Below, piece by piece: positions 50,259 to 62,900 of a stretch of 64,000 nucleotides of DNA (positions within the stretch are counted from its first letter, which is position 1; each line of letters starts with the position of its first letter). Source of the stretch: Liquidambar formosana (lineage: Eukaryota > Streptophyta > Magnoliopsida > Saxifragales > Altingiaceae); assembly GCA_039720395.1 (NCBI GenBank), contig CM077822.1, forward strand, positions 26,078,399-26,142,398, read 5' to 3'. Position numbers and translations under genes: made by a program. A model generated the notes under the pieces. It worked only from the letters and a program-made list of their open reading frames with translations, was not told the DNA's origin and made no database searches.

Positions 50259-52090
50259 GAATGTTTTAATCTTTTGATGTTTTTTATTCATGTTTTGCAG
50301 TTTTAATCTTTTGAATTTTTTATTCATGTTTTGAACGTATCATTGTCATATTGTATCCTACTTTTTTATGAAATGTCATATTGACATATCTATATCATAT
50401 GATATCGATATCCCATATCCGTATTCATGCTCCATAGTGTCCAAATAGAGTACTCAATAGCGCATGTCACAAAAGACTTACATACCTAGACATTTTCCTA
50501 GCTACCACTACCCGCCTGGAATTTTAATGTGGGCGGGTTAGTGATAACTGATCCAAGTAAGCAGGGAAATGATACGCAACACCTATTGGCACATATTATA
50601 AACATTTGATAGTATCTACTTAGTTTGTGATAGGAGAAAGCAATATTTTCATACCTCAACATCCCTTTCTAAGCACAATTCATTGAACTGATGTAAAATT
50701 TTTTCCAACATAACTAGAGAATAGTATGCCTCTTTCCAGAAAGGAACTGTAGCTTCATTAGAAAGATCTAGTTGACTATCGGTAATGACATTGACAGCAG
50801 ATTGCAAAATGCTTCTAGTCACTGGCAATACGCTATTAATATGTCTTTGAAACCCTTTCTTCATGACTTCAACAAGTAATCCCAAAACCTATAAAAAAAA
50901 ATTTGGAAACCATTAAAACAAAGACAAAAATTATAAATATACGGTGCATTTTAAAATAAAGGGGGAAAAAAAAAAAAAAAGAAGCCAATATGCAGCAGCT
51001 ATATTTTTCAAAATTTCAAGTAAAATGTAACCCATATACTCAGAGTTAGAATCAAATCATAATAATCTTAATCCCACAGAACTCAGCATAACAAAATATG
51101 AGCCTGTGTTTCATCCAAGTCACTAAAGCATCACATGCTCCCTGAATCCTTTATTGATCGTAAGACCAGATCCACATGCCCCGTGTTCTTTCAGAAAACA
51201 TAACAATGAACAACCAATACATGCTTTAGGGTGCACAACCTAAATGGGAAGAACATCGGATTCAATGGTGGCTCTAAGATACCAAGGGCACCCTATTAAG
51301 TACTATGAGTGATGTACATCCGTCACCAGAATCATGAACTAGTAAATGTTCTGTGCATAAAAAAGCATGGGAGAAGCATGTGACGCAATAGTAGTCTAGA
51401 GAAAGAGAAAGGAAAAAAAAAATGGCCATGGGATGATGAGGTATTTGAGTGGTCTCACATTAGCAACTTCTAATTATAAGTGAGTGTACACATGTGCATT
51501 AAAATAATAAACAAGTAATAGTTTATGTGCACCCAATACAACCCTCAAAAAGATGGAGCCAGAAAATTATTCAAGGAGGGGCAATCATTGTTTCATTTTT
51601 GTTTTTTTAAAGAGATTTTTCTTTTATTTTTTCCCTCATTTATTTTTTTTTTTCCAATTGGGTAAAGGCCACCAACCAGTCCACACCATTTAATGTCCAA
51701 GATAAATCTAGCCAGTGATTGGCCAAGAAAGGAGTGAGAAGTCAAACTCAGAACCTTTCTCCATTTGAGACGAAAATCCCAAGAACCACTGGTTCACCCT
51801 TGGCATTTACAGCAAAAAATTCAAGGCTTTTTCTTAAATTAACATAGCCACATGTATTAGAGTTGAATTCCAAATCTAAAAGCCTAAAGCACCTACTTTT
51901 GAAGCAGTCTCTACGGATTTTACCTCTACCAACTAAGATAAAAAAAATCTTCATATTCAATTAAATACAATAGATATAATACAAATTTATGTATTTAACA
52001 CAATTAAAAACATTCACATGAGAATTTCAAACCCCAATGTACAGATGTTTAGATCGTTGAGGAAAGAGAAATCCAAAAGCAAGGTAAATA

Positions 52091-52176
<86 letters not shown>

Positions 52177-52255
52177 TAAAAATAAATAAAAAAGAGTTAT
52201 ACATAGGGAGAAAAAAAAATGAAGGTAAAAAAAATAAAATTGGAAATTAAGAGGG

Positions 52256-52286
<31 letters not shown>

Positions 52287-55200
52287 TAGAAAGGTTAAAT
52301 TTGAGATTAACAAAAATTTTGTACACTAAAAACTATATATATATAATATATATATATATTTTTTTTTATGAAGTAAAAGATATTATAAACAAAAGCGCAG
52401 AAGCGCCCCAAGCAAAAAGAAGGTCAGCAACATGATTTTCTAAATCTAACACTGTATATTCTCTATCATTAAAAGTTCTATTGTTACGCTCTGACCAAAC
52501 ATCCCAGAAGATAACATGGGGAACAATTTTCCACACCCTTAGCACCTCTTCTTACTGTTCCTGCATCTCCATGTATTCACAACAGCAATAATATCCTTCG
52601 ACATAACCCACTTCAAACCGAATAAATGCAAACAATACATCCATAACAATATAAATGCCAAAAATATATATAAAAACACGAGGATGGTCGCTTGCTCCTG
52701 CCGCTATTGAACCCAAATAAATTACGAAGCACAAAGATGAAAAATTATAACATTTCATCATGAAATATTATCAGAATCATTACAGTGTGTGCACAGACAC
52801 GCATGTGCACTTGCATACACATACATGCACACATACTTTCATCCCTTTTTTAACTACAAAAACAATGGCCTTAACATTCATTTCCCTAGAATATTATTAA
52901 AAAGGATGAGGTATCAATATCATTTATTATTTATTGAAGTTATCTGTTATCATGTAATACACCATGTGACTGGCTCAGATAGTAGAGAAGTTGGAAGAAG
53001 CCTCTGCAGTGGTGTAGTACTAATCAAATATGATGGTTACATACGAACAGAACTTGCCAACTTGCTAACTTGCTAACTTGCCATGCCCTATAAAAGAAAA
53101 TTCTGCAACGCAAAAAACAAAAATACAAAACCAAAAAAATAAAAAAAGGATAAACCCACTTGTCAGTTGTCATATTCATCATCTCACAAAATCACAAACA
53201 CACTAAATGAAGGCTTACTACCACAAAATGCCTTTTAAGACGTTAGGTAAATTTTATTGAAGCCCGCACTGAGTAACTCTTGCTTCTGCATTTCATTTTG
53301 GTGGTTTGGAATCCACCAATAGCATAGAGTGGTATCACCACAGGAGCCACACAAAACTACTGTCCCCCTAAAAAATAATAAATGAACGTAAAAGTGGCAC
53401 CTTCTTATGATTGCATTGAGCTCTACTCTTAAACTGTATGATGTAACATTTCTTTGAAACATGTAAAAAAACCACCTTGAGGGGCTCACAATTCAATCCC
53501 TAGATTAAGTTATTAATTTTAAAATATTTTTATAAATATCTTGCGTCATTTAAGTTCTAATTTTATCCAAAACTTCCATACCTTGTTCATAATGTTATTA
53601 CACAAGCCAAAAAAATTGGGTTTGCTTAATAGTCTAGCAATTTTCACCCAAACCAAACTTGCTAACCCATTTATAATTTTATATATATATTTCTATATAT
53701 ACACACACACACACATTATCATAATATCACATATATTTATATCCGTCTTTTTGACACTATAAATATCATATTTTTTTATTTTCCAACACTAATTTTGATT
53801 TTTGATTTTTAACTCTCCTTATACTTCAGGAAAGAAATTTTAAAATCATTTTAAAAATTTTAAATTTAAAGAACCAAAAAATTTACATCTACAAATTAAA
53901 TTTTGGAAATTTAAACCAAAGACCAACCTGTTAGAACCCAACTTGCCATGGACTATATTAAAATACATATAAAAAGAATAAAAAAGCATTCAGGCAACTC
54001 TCAAACTTCCCAACTCACTAACCCATTTGTATCTTACATTCAATTAATTCAAACCCATAACTCCGTAATATTTTAATTTTTAAGTGCACACATTGTTAAA
54101 CCTTGTTGATCTCTTTTCTGATAATTTTGCAACTTTAACATTCTTTTACTAAAATAATTTCTTTGCAATACATTCAAAATACATTTATAGAATAGGAGGA
54201 AAATAGTGGCTCCCAACTACTGTAATTGCTAATAATTCTCATCCCAACTTAACACTTTCACCTATGTAACTAACTCAACAAAGCCTCAATCCCAACCACA
54301 AGGGACAGACTATGTGAATCCTTTTTCATCATTTAGTTCTTTTAAGGGCCATATCCTCGTTGAAATCAGTCCTCACATATGCATATACAAAAATTATTAA
54401 CATTATCTGGTCATTTCAATGCGTCTAAAAAAATTTCACCGCTTTAATTTTAGATGACATATATATAAATTTGAGGTCAATAATTTTTTTTCTTTTTTTG
54501 GATTGGCAACCAAAAAAAAAAAAAGAAAAAGAAAAAAAAAATCATTATTAATGAAAGAGAAAAAAGTACAGTAGAGGATGAGGAGTTCTGAAAAAAAAAT
54601 GTACAATAGAGGATGAGGAGTGTCGAAAAAAAAAAAAGATGATATATTTGACAATAAAATTTGAGGTCAAATTTTTTTTTTTTTTGATAAGGTAATTTGA
54701 GGTCAAATTTTGGCCAAGGAAGATTGTTAATTTAACAATATTTGAAAATTTTCTCTAGTTTAAAATAATTCTAGATGTTAGTCTTTTTCATAAATTCAAC
54801 CACTCCATTTCGTATCTTCATGTGCATTTTCCCTCTAGAAATTGCAATAATTTTCCTTTATCTTTACTTCATATCACCAATTTAATATTTATGATTGCAA
54901 TATGTTCTTTCAGCATGCTTTTATTTCAGTGAAATTCTTTTTGGGTCGTTTAATTCACTTATCCCTTCATATGTTCAAACATATACTACGTCTCTTAATA
55001 AAATTCCCCTCATTGCCATAAGTGTTTCATATTTTATATATAGCCTTTTTATTTTTTCTCTTTATTATTTTTCATTTTTACCTGATACGCATAATTCACT
55101 TATCCCTTCATATGTTCAAACATATACTACATCTCTTAATAAAATTCCCCTCATTGCCATAAGTGTTTCATATTTTACATATAGCCTTTTTATTTTTTCT

Positions 55201-58200
55201 CTTTATTATTTTTCATTTTTACCTGATACGCAGGTTTCCCATTAGTCCGCTTCATGAACCAATTCTAATCATGCAGATTAAAAGCACGCGTTTATCACAT
55301 ATAACTTACAGAAGCCTGGTCTCCTCAACACGTGTTGAGATGATTAACATCAGCACCATGCATTGGGGGTTGTAGCCCACGCATGTGTGGATTATACGGT
55401 ACAACCCACCAATGCACAAGGTCCAACCACTCAATGCATGGTGCAGATATAAGAAAAATCAGTATGTGTTGATGAGACTGGATCTCATAACTAACAATAT
55501 GATGCTGATGATGTTACCTGTGCTGCAGCACTCCACAGTTTCTGCTTTCCACTCATATACCAAGAGAAACTGTACTCAAAAATGGAATGGAGCGAATGCG
55601 GGCTCACACGCCCAATAAGAAGCTTTAAAGCTGCACCGGTCATGGAACGTACTCTATTATCATGATCATTAGCCAAGCATATCACCAAATGGACAAACAA
55701 TGTCTGTGACTGCTCATCCACAATGCTTTTTGGAAATTTGATTACAACTGCATGGATCATTTCAAGCGCAGCTTCCCTTCCAGTTGAATGCTCATACCTG
55801 TTAAATTAAGTTAAATCATTGAAAGACATATTGAAAAGTAAATAAACATAAAATTTGAGCATATCATTATCAGCTTGCCTTAGATTTGCTAGCAAGAAAT
55901 CTAGATGTTGTTGCAAGCGTTTCCCCGAAAGACGATAATCAAGTAAAAATTGCAACAAAATATGACTGCATTTCTTGCGAATTGGTTCCACTTGACTCGT
56001 CACCATCAATTCTGCAGCTCGCGTAACCAGATCGTATATCTCATGGACAACCAGCTTGCGGTTAACAATTGCCTTTAAGAGAGAAAGGGCAACAAAAGAA
56101 GGATTCCTTTCAAGATCAACAAACAGTGGAAACTGGATCAGCAAATGCAATTGATCTGTGGAAAGGGTAATTTTAGTGCTACGCAAAAGCACTGTTAACA
56201 ATCTTAGACACGACTGCATTAGAAGACTGCTAGTATTTACTGAACTTTGGGCAATATCCAGTAGCGCAGCCTTTATCTTATCAGCTTGGGATTCAAGAGA
56301 TGGCAAAGGCAACCTTACCAATGGAGAAAGGCATCTAAGAGATGAAGATAAAACATCCTCATACTTGGAACTCAAGCAGTTTCCTAGCAGTTTGACAAAT
56401 GGATCCAACATTGAGAACAGTTGCTCGTCCTTTTTGTTCAGTTTTGTGTTCTTTACGCGATTGTGCAATACCCCAAGAGCAAACACTGTAATAAGATGGG
56501 AACATTGAGATTGAGAGCCAATAGTCCTTCCCGAAGAAATTCTTTTCCCGCTGACATTGTTCCTACTTTCCTTATTTGTATCTATGATTGTTAAATTTTC
56601 ACTTTGACAATTTTCTTCGGTTATACCATCATCAATGAGGCCATATATAAAGATAAATAGGTCAGTCTGATCCACAGACGGATTGCATTCAATACCAGCA
56701 GCTATGTGATTTAACATACTTTCCAGTTTTGATTTAACTTTTGGAGTGATATGCTTCTGCAGATAAGATGTAACAGGTGAAAGCATCTTCAAGGCATGGC
56801 TTTTGAATGTTATGCTTTGGGCAATCAATTTAAGGGTTTCCAAAGACTTGCACTTCCTAGTTTCTTTCATTTTTGAGGCAATCTTTTCCACCTCTTTTTC
56901 CTCGGCAACATCTCCAAGAATATCTTTCTCTGCCACAGAAAGAAGATCATCCAAACAATAATCCAACTTCCCATGAACAGGATTCAGAAGAGACTTTGAT
57001 AGAATGAAATTGATAGTGTATCCCAATACATGGAGCTCATATCCTCGCTTCAAGGTAGCTCTCAAGACTCTGACTATAAACTGCAAGTATTCCAACCCGA
57101 GCTCCCTCAAACAAGCAGACAAAGCAGACCTAGCTTCATCACGAATGCTTTCTAAACGATTCTTTAGGAAGTTTGAAATGCGATGAATAATACTTGGAAG
57201 CTGTGATTCCATGATGTCACCAGGAAGCAACTTAAGGAGCTTGAGTGCAGCAAGACTGATGTTAACATTGACCTTATCAGAATTAGAATTCAGCAGCTTT
57301 TGAATCTTGAGGAGCACAGTTTTATGAAGGCGATTCTGTATCTCAGTGATTGGAACAGAACTACTACATTTGCGCAACACGTTTGAAGATTTCGTTCCAC
57401 TAGCACCAGGATTTGAAACATCATCTGTGGGATCTTTGGCTTCTTGATTGAAACATGTTTCAGAGAAATGAAACTGATCCAAAATAAAGCAAATTAGCCG
57501 CAATAACACCTTTTGTTTGTCTGGTTTCATGGTCATCTCCCGAAAGCATCGCATCAATAATGCATAGTACGACTTCCATTCCATGCAACCAGAAATAGAA
57601 GAAAGAGCCTCCAAGCAAGCACTTCTCACATGTTCTCCCTTTCCATCTTGTACATCAAATAACATATTGAAAAAAAGTGGGACAAACACTTTATTCATGA
57701 TGCCCTAGAAATCAATAGTAGCATAACAATATTTTAGTAATTGGCAGCAGATTTTCAAAAGTGGAAGTATGGAACCAAAAGGAAGATTAAATATTACCTC
57801 TGACAAATTGTCTGCACTGACAACATTCCTAAAACGTGACAATGCCCTTGCTCTCCTATGCTTCTGCAAAAACAAATGTAAATCCGTGAGAATCCTTATA
57901 TCATTTAATATTTATATGTTTTGAGGAATAAAAGATGGAAAAATATTTTTTAAGATTATGGCAGGATGATAGAATTGGTTACATATAAGAACTATGATAG
58001 TCAACATTTTCTCTTCTTGTTGGAGAAAACCATTCGAAACAACACCAATTTGATTTTTTCAGAAAAAAGATTTTTGCTGAGTTGATAGTCAATTCGTGGA
58101 AGACAAAAATGTTTAACAAATAAACATTAGATTAGTTGCATGTAAACATTCTGAAGAGACATTTCACATACGAAACATCCACATTAACATATGGAGCCTA

Positions 58201-59872
58201 TGACAATATTTAAAATGAAATAAAATAAAGCAAAAATAAAAACCTCACTTGTAAGTGCATAATATTATTAAAAAATCTACTTCAGCATCTTCACTGCACA
58301 GAGCCTTCAACGACCTAAGGTTTGGCACCTCAGGAAGCTTCAATGCCATTTCTCTTAGTAAATCAATCCATTCCTGATATCACATCCAACCATTAGTAAA
58401 ACCGAACCAATACCCTTAAAATTTGAAATGTCAGTCATACTATTGGACTCCATCAACTAGTAAAGTTGTAATGAAATTTCAAAACCTCTTCATAAAACTT
58501 TTATGTTAATATATCATCAAGTTCAACCAGAGGACTTAAAAAGGGATACCTTTTGAACAGAAATTTCTTTGTTCATTGCATTCCCCAAATGATTCAAAAG
58601 AAATTTGTTTATTATGCGCTGAATGCATGGTCCCGTCCAGTATCCGTGATCAACAAATGTTATCATTTCTTCAGATATTTCTTGCTGATTCTTCTCTTCT
58701 TGGCAAAGAATTAGAGCAGAGAATTCAACAAACAATAACAAAGACCTATAGGCACTGTGCCTTAAAATTATTTCTTCAGATGACATATGATATACAAAAT
58801 GTGACAGAATGACTAATGCATGATCCTCTCGGACAGAATAAAAGAACTCTATGCCAATCTTTTCATATGCATTAATTATAGTGTCATAATCCAGATCGCC
58901 CATTTCCATGACAGAGGTTGCATTTAATTCACGGATAAGTTTTGCCTGCATCCCAATAAAAACAAGAATAAAAAAATGAACACAGTGAAAAGTGTGGAAA
59001 CACAAAAATCAAAGTCAAGGTAGGTTGAACAAGTTTTACCACTAAGAGTACAGAAGGGTCAGTCTCAGCAAGACCATCAAGAAGATCGCAAATGGACAAC
59101 CGCATATCCCGTTCAGCAGAAATTAGAAGGGGAGAAACTGAATTCAGAATTGTTGCAGTAGTTTCGCTTCCTAATACTGGTATGATATCTCTAATGACTT
59201 GCACGGCTTCCCCACACACATCTGCAAGAAAAACGATAGAATTTCACAGATCAAGAAAATTAGTTGTATAATAGTGTCTAGATTGAAAACTATGAAATTT
59301 TCTCACCAGAATTTTGAGCTCTCTTTGTTAAGAACGGGAGCAAGATATCAACAAATTTCCTTGCCAGAAAAGGATCCTTTATATACTTTAATAATAATTT
59401 GAAAATTCTAAGCTCTCTTTCCCCAGGACATTTGACCAGTTTCCTATTACAGCAAAAACAATAAGTCAAAGAAAGGACTCATTAAACCACAAGATCTTCA
59501 TTTTCCTGTAAAACTCTTGACAAACAAGCAAAAACGCTACATACAAAGTGGCTGCACCGACAGAAAATGAAAAAGTTGCTTCAATCCAAGGATTATAGAA
59601 TCAAATTATAAACTTAGACAACATGCAACTGCAGTTGGAGCATACAAGTGTCCCATTAAAGGTGTTGCAATATTAGCATATAAAACATGGAGTCATGGAC
59701 AGCGCCAAAAAAAAAAAATCATCACTCTAAAATAGTAAAGAATATAGAATCAACAGAAGTAAACAAAAAAAGACTACAAAAATAGGGGGAGAATTCTACA
59801 AGTAACAGTCTATCTACATGTTAGTAGTGTTACAAACCAACCCAAAAAAAAAAAAAAGAAGCACATAACCAA

Positions 59873-59915
<43 letters not shown>

Positions 59916-62900
59916 GATATTTCCCACTTTTCAACTACACATCTTGATGAGAAGGCACTTGAAAGTAATATCCAAAATGGCTTTAGGGAACAGCCATTAA
60001 TTAAGTGAATTTTACCATGGACCCACACCTACTAATATGCCCACACCCAACATAAATACCCAGGTCCATTTAACAGAGATGAAAGGTTTTAATAACATAA
60101 TTCACATGAAATGTACAATAGGGGACCCCTTAGCTGCTGATGCTTATTTCAGGCGCTTGGAGAGCTACAGTCTAGTAATATTATTCCATTAAGCAGTATA
60201 AGGGCATCTCTCTCTCAGCAAACCAAAGGTATAAAGCAAGAGAAGTAAATCATCATTATGTATATAATTTTTAATGCAGACTACAGTTATACAAAGAAAA
60301 TGTAACATGCAAGCAAACAAGTGAAAGGGCACCACTCATACCTCTTGATCGCATTATAGCTCTGGAAAAGATAATGCAAGCTGCATACAAGTGCCTCAAG
60401 GTTCGAAACTAATACTCTTTTTCATAGCATTGTCTTTGTCATCCAACTCACTATCAAGAGTCAAAAGGTTCTCAATAAACTCAAGAACACAAGATACAAT
60501 AGCTTCAGATGCTGTCTTGACAGTTAAAATTGAGAATATATCAGGAATAATATTCTTCTCCCTATATAATAGCGACACGAGGTTGTGGCTTCTACTCATA
60601 ACAATGAAGCAAGAGAACAGGGAACTTGGTTTCTCGCTGCTAGAACCCTCCTGCTTGAAACCGTCAATTAAAGGTTTCACTGATGTAAAGAATAGGTCCC
60701 AAAATCCACAATTAAAATCATGATCCTCGTACTTATTGAGAACAAGAGAAATGATCTTCAGGCATAAAGACCTCAAATCCCTAAACTGCTTCACAGCCAT
60801 GCCAGTCTGTACACAGACCCAAATTTTTTGTAAGAAAGTTGTCATTCTTTTATTGATAACCAGTTCTACCAATAACAATGAACTTCATTGATCTCCACAA
60901 AAACAAAAGCAAATTAAAAACAAAAAAACAAACAAAAAGTGTGCATAGAAATATATTTTTTCTTAGAAAAAAATTTCATCAATAGGCAATTGAGCATGGT
61001 AATAAACCCAACAAGACAAGTTTCAAAACAACGACAGTAAGGCAAGAAAGTAAAGATCCAGTTTTGCTAAAAACAAACTGGTCCTCTTGACCGAATTGAC
61101 TTCTTTTGCAGTTCTGGCTGCTCTAGCCAAACTGGTCTCTTTCTACATTTTCTTCTAATACTGGAACCACTCCTACCATTACTTGATGACTAACATATCT
61201 AAGAGGGAAAAACAGTAATATTTCATATCTGAACTGAAAAGAAAAAACTACTACCCACTGTCCACACCATTCTGTCAATCCTCTATAACCACTCACATGC
61301 ATAGCATGTGCTGCCTTTCTTCTAGTCAATTATTATCCCCTTAAAATAGACCAAAAAAGTGATGAGGGAAACTATCAATCAACTTAAAGAACAAATATTT
61401 TGATTATATTCGAGAGTCAGCAGTCTATGCATGATAGGATTAGGACAGGTTACAGGTTCGAACCCCTCCAATCATACCCAAAAAAAAAAGAAGAAAAAAG
61501 CATGAAGAATGTTACCATGAAATGATTTGCCGCTGCGCCATCTTTCTCATGTTCCATAAGGTGGTCAGCTAGGATGATTTCCAACCAGAGAACATCCATG
61601 GCTCTTCACAGTCTCAAGACTTGATGAGCAGCTTTCCAATACCGAACAACACACCCCATTAACATATCAAGAAAAGGTCTAAGACGCCATTCATCAAAAA
61701 CCCCAAGAACATCTTCAATTACATGCAAAAACCCATATCTCTTCTTCCAGGAAAGGGCCATTATATTATCCATAGTGAAATAGTTTAAAACATTAAACGC
61801 TTGAAATTCATCCATAGAACTTCCTGATGAGCTCCAAAACCAATTAGCAATTCCATCACTTCCCATTGAAATAGTTAGCAAGGGCTTTATTAACATGGAA
61901 AAGAAAAGAGGAAGCTCATCGACAACAAGTTGAGCTATGAAACCAAGAACTGCCTTTCGAAGATGTAGACTTGAATGCTGAATTTTTTTTATAATAAAAA
62001 AAATTAGAAAATTAGAATGTGATAGTGACTAGGAAAAGAAATTATCTGGAAAACCCTGTCCTATAATATATGGGTGTGTGTGTATATACATATTCATATA
62101 TATATATTCTATATATATATATATATATCCACTCAAAAAATGTTAAAATTAAATATACCTTTCTAGAGGCCAGTGTCTTCAATTTTCTGACTTTAGGAAT
62201 CAGAATTCGGATAACAAAAGGTACAAGACAAGCTCTGTGCTGTTCATCAATTAAATTAGCTTCTTTTGCTAAACTCCAAGTTGTGAGCTCTTTCTCTCAC
62301 ATTTTGGAGCTTATCAGTTTTCAGATGCTGATCATAAGGGAGCAAAAAAGGATCTTTCCAAAATTAGAAGCAATCAAGAACTTCATCTGTATTTCAGCAT
62401 CATTTTCATCAAGAAGCCTGGTAAAACACCCCAAAGAAATTATTCAACCAGTTCAAATAGTATTAGCTGAGGATTTCAAACTTCCAGCTGAAACAAATTC
62501 ATACCATGAAATGGACAAGCATTAACACACTGAATTATTAACATACCACCCAAAAAATTTTACCAACCTGTTTACCAAAACTTCTCTGAGAAATTGACTC
62601 CAAGAAAAGGTCTAGCATTCCGCATAAATTTCAACAAGTCTAACCACTCTCTAAGAACACCCTTCCATTCTTTGCCTTTACAAACATGCGAATTAAATGA
62701 TCCCACACTGCAATATCGAAATAAAAAGACAAACAAACTTTGGATGAGTTAATGTCAGTGGAACTTTCAAACAAAGTCATAAAACAAAGTATCTAACCAA
62801 AGACACAAGATATAGTAGATGATAACCTGACGAGATCATCAGTCTTGTAGCCCAAAAAACTTCAAGAACAAAAGTAAAAGGTTGTTGAGGACCGAGATTC

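Noticed and set aside
54895..55245. 116-codon plus-strand frame with internal repeat
   Set aside because: It is an artefact of the 141-bp tandem duplication; no homology.
56158..56508. 116-codon plus-strand frame
   Set aside because: It is a shadow of the long UTP20 exon 57704-55879.
62070..62525. 151-codon plus-strand frame
   Set aside because: It is antisense to a UTP20 exon; the minus strand carries the family sequence.
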